From assembly GCF_000344785.1 (NCBI RefSeq), contig NC_020506.1:2480001-2544000 (forward strand): a stretch of 64,000 bases of DNA, read 5' to 3'. This stretch comes from Corynebacterium callunae DSM 20147. Lineage in GTDB: Bacteria > Actinomycetota > Actinomycetes > Mycobacteriales > Mycobacteriaceae. This document shows, in pieces, positions 1 through 8,091 of the stretch. Both the position numbers and the translations under genes were made by a program. Below the pieces are notes generated by a model, which made no database searches, was not told where the DNA came from, and saw nothing but the letters and a program-made list of their open reading frames with translations. Positions within the stretch are counted from its first letter, which is position 1; each line of letters begins with the position of its first letter.

Positions 1-1614
1 CGGTCCAATGTGCTGCCCGGTGCCGGTTTCGCCAAAAACAGCCGTCACCTCATGAGCTTCCTCCGACCAACCGAAAGTAAGCAATTGGCTATTCACCCGC
101 TCATGCAAGGTGGCATTGGTAATGGCGCCAACGCGCACCCGCGAATGGGTTTTACCAACCTGAGCTTGGTTACCCACCACGTTTACTGGGGTAATAAAGA
201 TGGAATACCAATCATCAGGCCAGGTCACCGTGCAGGAGGATTTTTCCCCCTCGAGGTCATTGGCCCAATCGCGACGCGCCAGACCAAAGCCCTCCAACTG
301 ATCAACTTCAATTTCATTAAATTGCAGGTCAGGATCAGGGGCCGTGGCAGTGCGATAAATCCTTACTTCACCAGAATGCGGTGGTTGCCAGGTCACCTTG
401 AAGGTGGTGTCAAAGCCATCATCTTTTTCCACCACCTGAATAGGCACTGCCATGACCTCCGCAGGAACATTAATGGTTACTTCTTCTGAAGGAGCCGAAG
501 CCAATTCCAAACCATTAATGGTGACAAAGCGCTGCGCGACAAATTTATACTCTCGACCACGATGTTGTGGCTGGAAACGGAAACCCTGCAAATTAGCAGT
601 ATCGGTGGCAATCTCATTACGCCTAGCCAAAGTCAAGCGCTCATTTTTGGGCACGGCAAAAACAGCAACCCGGTGGGTATGTTCAGCTGATTCCCACTGG
701 CCTTTGACCTCTGAACCTGCGGCAGAGAGCTCAATTCCCGAAATGGGATGGATATAGGATTTCTCCCCAATCAACACCGGTTGAGATTGCACTGCATCAT
801 GTTCGGAATTCCCCTCATACATCCACACCTGATACATACGATAAGCAGTGGTCAAAGGAGCAGAATCTACCCATTTGGTGCCCACGGTAACTGCACGATG
901 CTCACCAAAATCTGGATCCAGCTCAAAGGTTTGTTCATCACTGACAATGCGGAAAAGACGTGCCTTTTTTTGAGGAAGTTCTGGCAGTTCCCAATCCAGG
1001 CTTAATCCGCCCTGTTGATCTGGAACAACGCGCAAGCCCGCCCCAGCCAAAGGTTCTGGCCTGGCGAAGGCATCAAGGCGGGCAAATTCAAAGGCCGCCC
1101 AAGAGCGCAGGTTTTTATCTTCCTGTGCCGAATTATCTGCCTTGGCACGACGTTTGCCACCACGGCGTGATCCAGACTCAGTTGCTTTGAGGATATCTTT
1201 AGCAGCGGTGGCGGCAGGATTATCCTCCCTATGACGAGAATGCCTCCGCGGAGTTGGTTTGGATTCTGCCGGAGGAGTTTCAACCAGAGCTTCAACTGGC
1301 GCTTCAGGCTCTGCAGTCTTTTCTGAGGGTTCTGCTTTAGGCACTTCTACGCTCAGGTCTGGTTGAAAAAGCAGCGGGTCACTGCCGTCTTCAATGATGT
1401 CGGTGGTGCCCACGCGGGCATAACCGACAACACGACGCAGTGGCTTTGCCCAAACTAAAAGCTCAGGAAATTGTCCACCGGTTTTGAGTAGTTCCGGGTT
1501 TTCCGCAGCAGCAATAAGTGCCTCATCTTCGGGAAGTGAGTCCGCAGAATAACGCTCTCTGGCAACATCACGCCAGGTTCTAAAAGCACTAAGGATTTGG
1601 TATTCGGTGGACAT
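1..1614 (-). CDS. FN3-like protein of the tubulin-like/VWA operon, C-terminus outside the window
   Basis: The frame is open from ATG at 1614 to the window edge, 538 codons, so the C-terminus is missing. Residues 1-75 are a compact N-terminal part. About 85-190 is a Pro/Glu-rich then Lys/Arg-rich linker, containing RRHSRHRED and SRRGGKRRAK. The rest is beta-rich, with stretches typical of fibronectin type III modules such as FKVTWQPPHSGEVRIYRT. No signal peptide or membrane helix is visible, so it is probably cytoplasmic. It is the fifth gene of a minus-strand operon. Its ATG directly follows the TAA of the upstream gene, and the ribosome site GGGGGAG lies inside that gene's last codons, so translational coupling is likely. 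The FN3 call rests on sequence texture. A scaffold or adaptor role for the tubulin-like system is inference. Confidence 0.75.
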   Translation of the reverse strand, partial: MSTEYQILSAFRTWRDVARERYSADSLPEDEALIAAAENPELLKTGGQFPELLVWAKPLRRVVGYARVGTTDIIEDGSDPLLFQPDLSVEVPKAEPSEKTAEPEAPVEALVETPPAESKPTPRRHSRHREDNPAATAAKDILKATESGSRRGGKRRAKADNSAQEDKNLRSWAAFEFARLDAFARPEPLAGAGLRVVPDQQGGLSLDWELPELPQKKARLFRIVSDEQTFELDPDFGEHRAVTVGTKWVDSAPLTTAYRMYQVWMYEGNSEHDAVQSQPVLIGEKSYIHPISGIELSAAGSEVKGQWESAEHTHRVAVFAVPKNERLTLARRNEIATDTANLQGFRFQPQHRGREYKFVAQRFVTINGLELASAPSEEVTINVPAEVMAVPIQVVEKDDGFDTTFKVTWQPPHSGEVRIYRTATAPDPDLQFNEIEVDQLEGFGLARRDWANDLEGEKSSCTVTWPDDWYSIFITPVNVVGNQAQVGKTHSRVRVGAITNATLHERVNSQLLTFGWSEEAHEVTAVFGETGTGQHIGP

Positions 1615-4419
1615 TTAGAACTCCCCCATTCCTGGCAGCTGCGAGTTTTTGTTATTGCGGGCAGTGAATCCACCGTTATTAAAACGGTTGGGATCGACAC
1701 CAGAGGTTTGGAAGTTTTCATCGACTGGCATGCCAGCAATTAGCTCCTGTGATGGCCCCGTTGGGTCAGGGAGTCGGAATGCAATGTCTTCCTTATTAAC
1801 TGGCCCACTGACCTGCAGCAACACTTCACTCAAGCCGATGGAATCAAAGGCATTGATATGGGATTCGTATTTGCACAGACTTGGATCCAAATCCAAAATG
1901 TCATGCACGCGACCAAGTGGCGTAGCAATTTCACCATTAAAGGAACCTGTGGTGAGGTGCTCTTTAAGAGAAGAATAGGTGGGCGCAGGTACCTGTTTTC
2001 CGGCACGGTAAATAGTCAAAGAATCTAGTACACCAGAGCGCTGATTTTCTGAATCATTAACCAGCTCGCGGGTAATATTTTTCCAAGTGAACAAGCTGCG
2101 ATCTTGGGCTAGGAATGCTTCATCATCAAAGCTGGCGGCCAGTCGGCCCAAATCACCAAAGGTGTTCTGGCCGGTGGAAGCCAGATAAGTTTTGGTATTT
2201 ACCGGGCTACCGCTGCGATCAGCAAGGAGCTTGGCAGCACTTTCTATGCCGGCGTTTATATGTTCATCCAGCCAGCCTTGTTCAAAAACATCCCGGCGGA
2301 AGCGACGTGCTAGTTGCTCCACGGCTGCGGAATCTGGGGTGGCTTCAGCAAAAACCACAGAATCTGGAACAGAGTTTTCCAGAATTAGCGGGGCTTCGCT
2401 TTCCTTGCTAATGCGACCGAATGGCTGTGCCAAAAGGGTGCCCATGATCTTAGAAACTGCCAAGAATTGCTGGTATCCCACGTTGAGTCGCACAATGGAC
2501 TTCTTTACCAACTCTAGGTTTTCTCGCGCAGTTTTGAGCTCTTGCATGGTGGTATCGCGGAACGCCTGGCGGCGAAGATCATCACGGGTGAGGCCAATAT
2601 TTTGGAAAATTAAGCACAACAGCCAAAGGGCAAACCACACGCCAAACAGGGTCCACTTCTTGGTAGTAGAGACACTATTAAGGTGCAAGACCCAGGTATC
2701 AAGGGTGCCACCTGGTTCCAGGTTGGCATTTTTAAACCACCATACCCCGGCAAAAAAGATTGCCGACCAGAAAACTACATAACCCAACCAGCGGAAAATG
2801 CTGGCCATTTTACTGCTCTGGGAGCCTCGCTTTGTGCGTAGCTCTAATTGCGCAATAGTTGATTCCAGCTGACGGGCCTGCATATTTTGGTGCTGAAGAC
2901 GATCCCGCAAACCCTGGGAGACAAAGTAGGCGAAGGACTTGGAGTTTTCTTCCTTCCACTGTTTGAATTCACCAATGGCGGCACCGATACTGCGTTGTCC
3001 ACTATCGCTGTGGCGAGCTAGTTTTTCTTCAAATTTTTCTTGTCCCAGTACGTCATAGGGAGCTACTTCCCCATCATCCACGCGTACTTTGATTTCTACG
3101 GGCAGGGTGGAGCCATAGTTTTCGCTCGGTCCGGGGATTACGTCGGAAGCTTTGCGGGCAACAATGACGCGCTCTGAGGCATTTGTTTTCACCACGGCGG
3201 GGCGTCGAATAGCGTCCTTACCAAGCCCCATAAAGCGCGCATCTGCATCTAAGAGGCTTAGCGACATATTGGCATAAGCAGCCCACATACTGCCCAGATC
3301 GGAAGCTGCTTTAAGTTCAAGCTCCACTTGATTGGCCTGGGTACTGCGGTTTTCACGGCCATAATCCGCGCCTACTCCGCCGTGCCCAATGTGGGCCGCG
3401 GTGGAGGAAGTGCCATAAACACCTGCTTGAATGGCATCTTCTGCCAAGGTGGTGGTTTCCGCACGTAAATCCCGCCAGGCACGACCAGGGGTGGGAATAA
3501 GGTTCTTCCACCACGCGCCTGCAAACTCCTTGAGAGCTTGGCCGGAAGTAAGATTCCTAGTCTTTTTCACCAGGGTGTTCTTGGTTTCAGCCACTAAAGT
3601 TTTATCAAATTCCCCAAAAAGTTCAGCTGCGGCCTTATGCGCAAAATCCTCGGGGTTTTCGGTATATTGCGCGGTGAATTCAGTGCCAGGCTGCTCCTTG
3701 ATTTTGGGCAAGGGGTTATCTGCAGTGGCCAGGATGAGATCCTTAAGGCGCGCTTGTACAGCTTGGCCATCAATATGCCGGTAGAAGGCACGTACCAGGC
3801 GGAAGCTTCCGCCCTTTGCTGGTTCTAGATCAGCGATCGGAGCGCTAGTACTGCCCTCCCAAAGTCCAAACAGGGACGCAATTCCTGCACTGCAGTGCAG
3901 TACAAAGCTATGATCTAGGTCGTCATAGTGATAAGCCACAGTTGAAGCATCGGGTCCGGGGCTATCTTCCGGCGCCAACATCAAGTTGAGATAACCGCTC
4001 AAAATTGGCAGTTGCCCCACCAAAGGAGCATTTACCGCAGTGATCATCAGGTTGGTGCGGTGAATCTCAAAATTCGAGCACACCGAATCAATCGTGCGAA
4101 CCAAAGGCGATAGTTCCGCAAAGCCCAGAGTTCCAGCTGCTGAATCGACCACATTGATAACGCCGAGGTTCATCTTCTGCACGCCAGAGCGCGAGACCAG
4201 CTCATTAAAAGGCCGGCGCTCAATATGCGGTTGACCATGATCATCAACGCGCAGTTCAGTAACCAAGGAAGCCGAGTTTTCAAAAGCATCGGCATCCACC
4301 CACACCAGGTTGCGGATTAATCCGGTGGCGGTGAAATCTTCGATGGTTTGTCGAATGCCTTGGGAAAGCAATCCGCGCCCCAAAAATATGGTGAGCGTTT
4401 TATCAAAGGAATCTGCCAC
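1615..4419 (-). CDS. Membrane-anchored partner of the tubulin-like protein (934 aa, unknown function)
   Basis: I do not recognise a named family. The N-terminus (TLTIFLGRGLLSQGIRQTI, then VWVDADAF) looks like a Rossmann-type nucleotide-binding fold. Two hydrophobic helices are visible, near residues 544-565 (WLGYVVFWSAIFFAGVWWF) and 590-610 (WTLFGVWFALWLLCLIF). Helical, coiled-coil-like stretches flank them (about 500-530 and 615-645), so most of the protein should be cytoplasmic and tethered by a helical hairpin. The C-terminus is LPGMGEF, nearly the same as the LPGQGEF end of the tubulin-like protein. The GTG start at 4419 shares one base with the upstream stop (TAGTG), and GGGGAG lies five bases before it. 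Position and topology suggest it links the tubulin-like protein to the membrane, which is inference. Confidence 0.75.
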   Translation of the reverse strand: MADSFDKTLTIFLGRGLLSQGIRQTIEDFTATGLIRNLVWVDADAFENSASLVTELRVDDHGQPHIERRPFNELVSRSGVQKMNLGVINVVDSAAGTLGFAELSPLVRTIDSVCSNFEIHRTNLMITAVNAPLVGQLPILSGYLNLMLAPEDSPGPDASTVAYHYDDLDHSFVLHCSAGIASLFGLWEGSTSAPIADLEPAKGGSFRLVRAFYRHIDGQAVQARLKDLILATADNPLPKIKEQPGTEFTAQYTENPEDFAHKAAAELFGEFDKTLVAETKNTLVKKTRNLTSGQALKEFAGAWWKNLIPTPGRAWRDLRAETTTLAEDAIQAGVYGTSSTAAHIGHGGVGADYGRENRSTQANQVELELKAASDLGSMWAAYANMSLSLLDADARFMGLGKDAIRRPAVVKTNASERVIVARKASDVIPGPSENYGSTLPVEIKVRVDDGEVAPYDVLGQEKFEEKLARHSDSGQRSIGAAIGEFKQWKEENSKSFAYFVSQGLRDRLQHQNMQARQLESTIAQLELRTKRGSQSSKMASIFRWLGYVVFWSAIFFAGVWWFKNANLEPGGTLDTWVLHLNSVSTTKKWTLFGVWFALWLLCLIFQNIGLTRDDLRRQAFRDTTMQELKTARENLELVKKSIVRLNVGYQQFLAVSKIMGTLLAQPFGRISKESEAPLILENSVPDSVVFAEATPDSAAVEQLARRFRRDVFEQGWLDEHINAGIESAAKLLADRSGSPVNTKTYLASTGQNTFGDLGRLAASFDDEAFLAQDRSLFTWKNITRELVNDSENQRSGVLDSLTIYRAGKQVPAPTYSSLKEHLTTGSFNGEIATPLGRVHDILDLDPSLCKYESHINAFDSIGLSEVLLQVSGPVNKEDIAFRLPDPTGPSQELIAGMPVDENFQTSGVDPNRFNNGGFTARNNKNSQLPGMGEF
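1621..1627 (-). promoter_or_regulatory. Ribosome binding site embedded in the upstream gene's last codons
   Basis: GGGGGAG lies six bases before the ATG at 1614. It is read at the same time as part of the Met-Gly-Glu codons at the end of the 934-aa protein, whose tail is LPGMGEF. This fixes the start of the downstream gene and implies coupled translation. Confidence 0.7.
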
Positions 4420-7400
4420 TAGAACTCCCCTTGACCGGGCAGGGTGGGACCAGAGTTAGTGGGGCGTGTGGGCGCGCCAAAACCAGTGGGCTTGTCGACG
4501 GGGGCTCCCAGCTTATAACACGCCTCAAGAACCTCAATCAGCTCAGCTGTTGCATCTGCAACGTCGACGGCAATGTCATGGAATACCGGAATCTGGGATG
4601 CCAAGGCTCTATCGGTGATATCCCCATAGGGGCGCTCAGCGAAGTTAAACATTTGGCCTTGGCCCAATTTATCGCTTGGCACATAGTGCTGCGCGATCTC
4701 ATTTTGGCGCTGCAGCCATGCAACTGCATTCTTGAGGCGCTCCTCCGGAGTGACTCCGACTTCGGTTCCCTCGATCTGCAAGGCCTCCCCCGACTGGCGT
4801 TCGCCGTCGAAAAGCCACTTGTGCAGCAAACGACGCCCCTTGGTGGTGCGTCCCTCGCGGGATGGGCTTGGCGCGTCATCCCAGAGGTGGCGCAGCTCAA
4901 TGTAGGGCTGTACCGAGGAAAATACTGGCTGTGCACCTGCGCGGGCCCAGGCCAAAGATACCGATTCCAGCAGGTTGGGCAGCCAATCCAAGGTAGCGCG
5001 GAAGCGGGAGGCGGGGGTCAACATTGGGGTGTCAAAGTTGATCCAGCTATTGCTGTGCTCATCAAAGATCTGTACCGGGGTGAGATCTGAGGTGTCCAAG
5101 GTGCCGGGGAAGAATACGCGACCGACCAATCGACCCACATACCAACCGCGCACCATGGCGTTTCTTTCCACATCGGTCATTGGCAGCGCTGCAGGAAGCG
5201 GACGGGTGCGGCGGCCATGCCAGAATTCCTCGCGCGTACCGGTGGTTTGGCGCCACTGCTTTTCAATCGGTGGCAACAAGGATTCAAAGACGATTGGCGC
5301 ATAGTTGGGGTAGGAACCAAAGATGTCGATGGAACGCTCTTCACCCTGGTTAACCAAGGCCTTGCCCAAAGGTTTGGTCACATCAGCGGGGCGGTGGTTG
5401 GGGTAATCGCGCACTGCTTGCTCCAGGCTGGCACCGACTTCATCACCACCAAAAGGAATGCGTGAGAAGTTAAACTGGTAGCGCACCTCATCGTTGTAGA
5501 TGGCACGCACCAATTGAGTATTGATCTGGGCTAGTGGCAAAGCGTAGGTCATTGCCTCGCTGAACTTACTCAACACCTGCTGGCGACGAGCCCGGCGCTC
5601 ATGTTCAGACAATCCTGCTGCGGTAACAAATTCACGCAAAGAGCTGGAAATAAACTGCTGGAAGCTAAAGCCCGGACGGCGAATGTACTGACGTGAGCGC
5701 TCCAAAACAGCATCGGTTGAGATGTTGATATCAAAACGGGCGGGGCGGGGATCGCGGATAGCGTTGGGGTTGTTGGGATCGTGGGTAAGTTCACGGGAAA
5801 CCCAAGTATCTTGCAAGACAATGAGGTCACGTGGTGCTTGCTCAGAACCAGAAAGTGATTCCCATTCGCCACTGACCACGCGGCTTGCAGATTCTGCCAA
5901 AGCAGAGGTGTAGTCGAAGTCTTGGCGCTGTTCGCTTTGAGCGGATTGAATAATATCTGCTTCAAATTGGCTCGGGAAGCTCTCCACCTGAGTAAGGAAG
6001 ACTTCATTGGCAGCCTGGCTGAAGCGACGTGGCACCTCAGTTTGGCTTTCATCTGGCCACAATGCTGGAACATTAGTCTTGAGCTGGGAAACACCCAGGT
6101 TCACATCGGTGGTGAGCTCACTGAATTTCTCCAGATCGCGGTGTTTATCCGTGATGCTTCGCTGCAATGGAGAGAGGAAGTTATTGATGAAATCACGCAA
6201 GACACTGTGCATGTGGTGCGCAATATGTTGGGCACCACGTAGGCGCAGCGGAGTGGTATTTTCATCAGAAATTTCTGCGATGAGCTGGGCGGAATCATCT
6301 ACTCTGCCCTTTGCACCCTCCAGCTGCATGCGCCTTTCATCAGAAAGTCCCACAGCTTCGGGGGTGCGCTGTTCCCAAATGCTATTTAATGCTGGAAGGG
6401 TGGAGATTTCAATCTGGTTGCGGATTTTATCAACTACGGCCTTTGCATAAGCCACACCATATTTACCAATTTCAGCGCGCACCATGTTCAAAATATGGTT
6501 CTGCAGCACTTCGGAGCTAGCCCAGAAGGACACACCACGGTAGAGCTCGCCCTTGGCGTCAAGATCAATCTGACGGCTGGCTTCTTGGAGTCCGCGCACA
6601 ACATCGCTAACCCATTCATTGCCACGCTTGTTGTTAGCTTCGGGGATCTGTTCCTTGATCTTTTGGGCCATGCGGCGAGACCAGGATTCAATAACCTCAC
6701 CGAAGTTGCCTCCGATCCAGTTAAGCTCATTGCCGCGTTCTGGAATTACTGCACTTAGCTGCGCCAAGAAGCTTTGTTCATTATTGCCCAAGCGCTTGGT
6801 GATTTGCTGGTCGGCTGAAGCATCATCACGCGGATCAATGTGTCCGTTCAGCAGGCGTTCTACCGATGAACGAGCCAGTCGCTGCGCTGCATATTCGGCA
6901 TAACGATCACGGCCCATGGAAAGCTGTGCATATCCATAAGTACCCCAAGGAACGTTTTTGGCTTCTGCTGCACCCCAGGCGTATTTGCTCTGGTCAGCGC
7001 CTGATCCACCGCGGTTACCCAAGGTGAATTGCTTGTAATTATCCATGGAAACTTCATCGGACATCAGAGCTGCAAGGCCACGGCCGAGTGCGCGATAAAC
7101 AGTATCTGGTTTGCCGTCACCGAGGAGTGCGCCGTTTTCACCGGAACGCACACCCACTGGGAAGATACGGCCGACTGGGATGGAATCATTTCCCACCGGA
7201 ACGCCAAGGGCATTAAAGATGCGCTGGTCAGACTCTGTTGCAGAACCCAGCTGTGCTGCTACGAGCTCTGCGAACATAGCCAAAGCGTTGGGGTTGGTAC
7301 CTGCAACTGCATCTGGAGAGAGTTGGGAGAAGATATCTGGGGTCACCATAAATAGGGAGCTTTGGCCAACCGCATAACCCTCCAGGCCGGTGAGCAAACG

Positions 7401-8015
7401 GCAGATATCCAAAGCCATCGAAGCACCAGCGCCACCAGCCATGGAAGAAACCACAAAAACCATAGGTTGTTCTTTGGAGGTATCGCCTGAAGAAACGGAG
7501 CGGCCATAAAGCTGGGAGCGGAGATCCGCTAGTTCACGCTCGGTTTCACCGGTAAAAAGAACATCCCAAGATTTACGTAGCTCCTGCTGGATTTCTTGTA
7601 ATTTGCTCAGGATAAGCATGCGTCCAATGGAGCGATACTGGCCTGCACCTGCACTAATTGGGGTGGTTTCAGATTCTGGATTATCTAAAGCCCAGGTAGC
7701 AATGCTGCCCTGCGCACGGCGGGTGGCCAATTGGTTTGTCACTGCAGTGTCAACCGTGGCATAGCGGTCGGAGGAACCACAGGAAATATAACGTCCACCA
7801 GCTTCAGGGACGTTGGGAAGATTCGGTCCAGGGCGTTCCGGGGTGGTGGGAACGTCAACGGAAACAAATTGCCATGCACCTGGAAGTTTTACGTCTTTGG
7901 GGCTGTCATAACGCTCAGGCAAACGGTCCGCCAGGGTGGATTTAAGCTGATCCATCATATAAGCGAGGGTTTTGGCACCTGAGCCACCACAACCGACGAC
8001 GAGAACTTTATGCAT
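4419..8015 (-). CDS. Tubulin/FtsZ-like GTPase-family protein (Tubulin_2 type), 1198 aa
   Basis: The N-terminus KVLVVGCGGSGAKTLAYM (residues 3-20) is a glycine-rich phosphate loop like the first nucleotide loop of FtsZ/tubulin. Residues 187-205 (VFVVSSMAGGAGASMALDI) occupy the place of the tubulin signature GGGTGSG, here GGAGAS. The first 200 residues fit the tubulin-like family (Tubulin_2 in Pfam terms). The remaining ~1000 residues are far longer than FtsZ, mixed alpha/beta, with no membrane helix. ATG at 8015 is preceded by AAAGGA at a good distance. It lies between a VWA protein gene and a membrane-anchored partner gene. Such tubulin-like plus VWA neighbourhoods have been proposed to remodel membranes. 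GTP binding and polymerisation are inferred. The altered signature could mean weak or no GTPase activity. Confidence 0.8.
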   Translation of the reverse strand: MHKVLVVGCGGSGAKTLAYMMDQLKSTLADRLPERYDSPKDVKLPGAWQFVSVDVPTTPERPGPNLPNVPEAGGRYISCGSSDRYATVDTAVTNQLATRRAQGSIATWALDNPESETTPISAGAGQYRSIGRMLILSKLQEIQQELRKSWDVLFTGETERELADLRSQLYGRSVSSGDTSKEQPMVFVVSSMAGGAGASMALDICRLLTGLEGYAVGQSSLFMVTPDIFSQLSPDAVAGTNPNALAMFAELVAAQLGSATESDQRIFNALGVPVGNDSIPVGRIFPVGVRSGENGALLGDGKPDTVYRALGRGLAALMSDEVSMDNYKQFTLGNRGGSGADQSKYAWGAAEAKNVPWGTYGYAQLSMGRDRYAEYAAQRLARSSVERLLNGHIDPRDDASADQQITKRLGNNEQSFLAQLSAVIPERGNELNWIGGNFGEVIESWSRRMAQKIKEQIPEANNKRGNEWVSDVVRGLQEASRQIDLDAKGELYRGVSFWASSEVLQNHILNMVRAEIGKYGVAYAKAVVDKIRNQIEISTLPALNSIWEQRTPEAVGLSDERRMQLEGAKGRVDDSAQLIAEISDENTTPLRLRGAQHIAHHMHSVLRDFINNFLSPLQRSITDKHRDLEKFSELTTDVNLGVSQLKTNVPALWPDESQTEVPRRFSQAANEVFLTQVESFPSQFEADIIQSAQSEQRQDFDYTSALAESASRVVSGEWESLSGSEQAPRDLIVLQDTWVSRELTHDPNNPNAIRDPRPARFDINISTDAVLERSRQYIRRPGFSFQQFISSSLREFVTAAGLSEHERRARRQQVLSKFSEAMTYALPLAQINTQLVRAIYNDEVRYQFNFSRIPFGGDEVGASLEQAVRDYPNHRPADVTKPLGKALVNQGEERSIDIFGSYPNYAPIVFESLLPPIEKQWRQTTGTREEFWHGRRTRPLPAALPMTDVERNAMVRGWYVGRLVGRVFFPGTLDTSDLTPVQIFDEHSNSWINFDTPMLTPASRFRATLDWLPNLLESVSLAWARAGAQPVFSSVQPYIELRHLWDDAPSPSREGRTTKGRRLLHKWLFDGERQSGEALQIEGTEVGVTPEERLKNAVAWLQRQNEIAQHYVPSDKLGQGQMFNFAERPYGDITDRALASQIPVFHDIAVDVADATAELIEVLEACYKLGAPVDKPTGFGAPTRPTNSGPTLPGQGEF
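4425..4430 (-). promoter_or_regulatory. Ribosome binding site embedded in the tubulin-like gene's last codons
   Basis: GGGGAG sits five bases before the GTG at 4419 and encodes the Gly-Glu of the tubulin-like protein's LPGQGEF tail. This is the same arrangement as at 1621-1627. Confidence 0.7.
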
Positions 8016-8091
8016 GTGAGTTTCCTTTAAAAATAAATAAATGAATCAGAGTTATACGATTTTATCGTTTGGGGCCAAGGCCCGCAGATTT

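Noticed and set aside
1..1560. Several plus-strand open frames at the left edge
   Set aside because: They are shadows of the continuous 538-codon minus-strand frame, which abuts the next operon gene and has FN3-like sequence.
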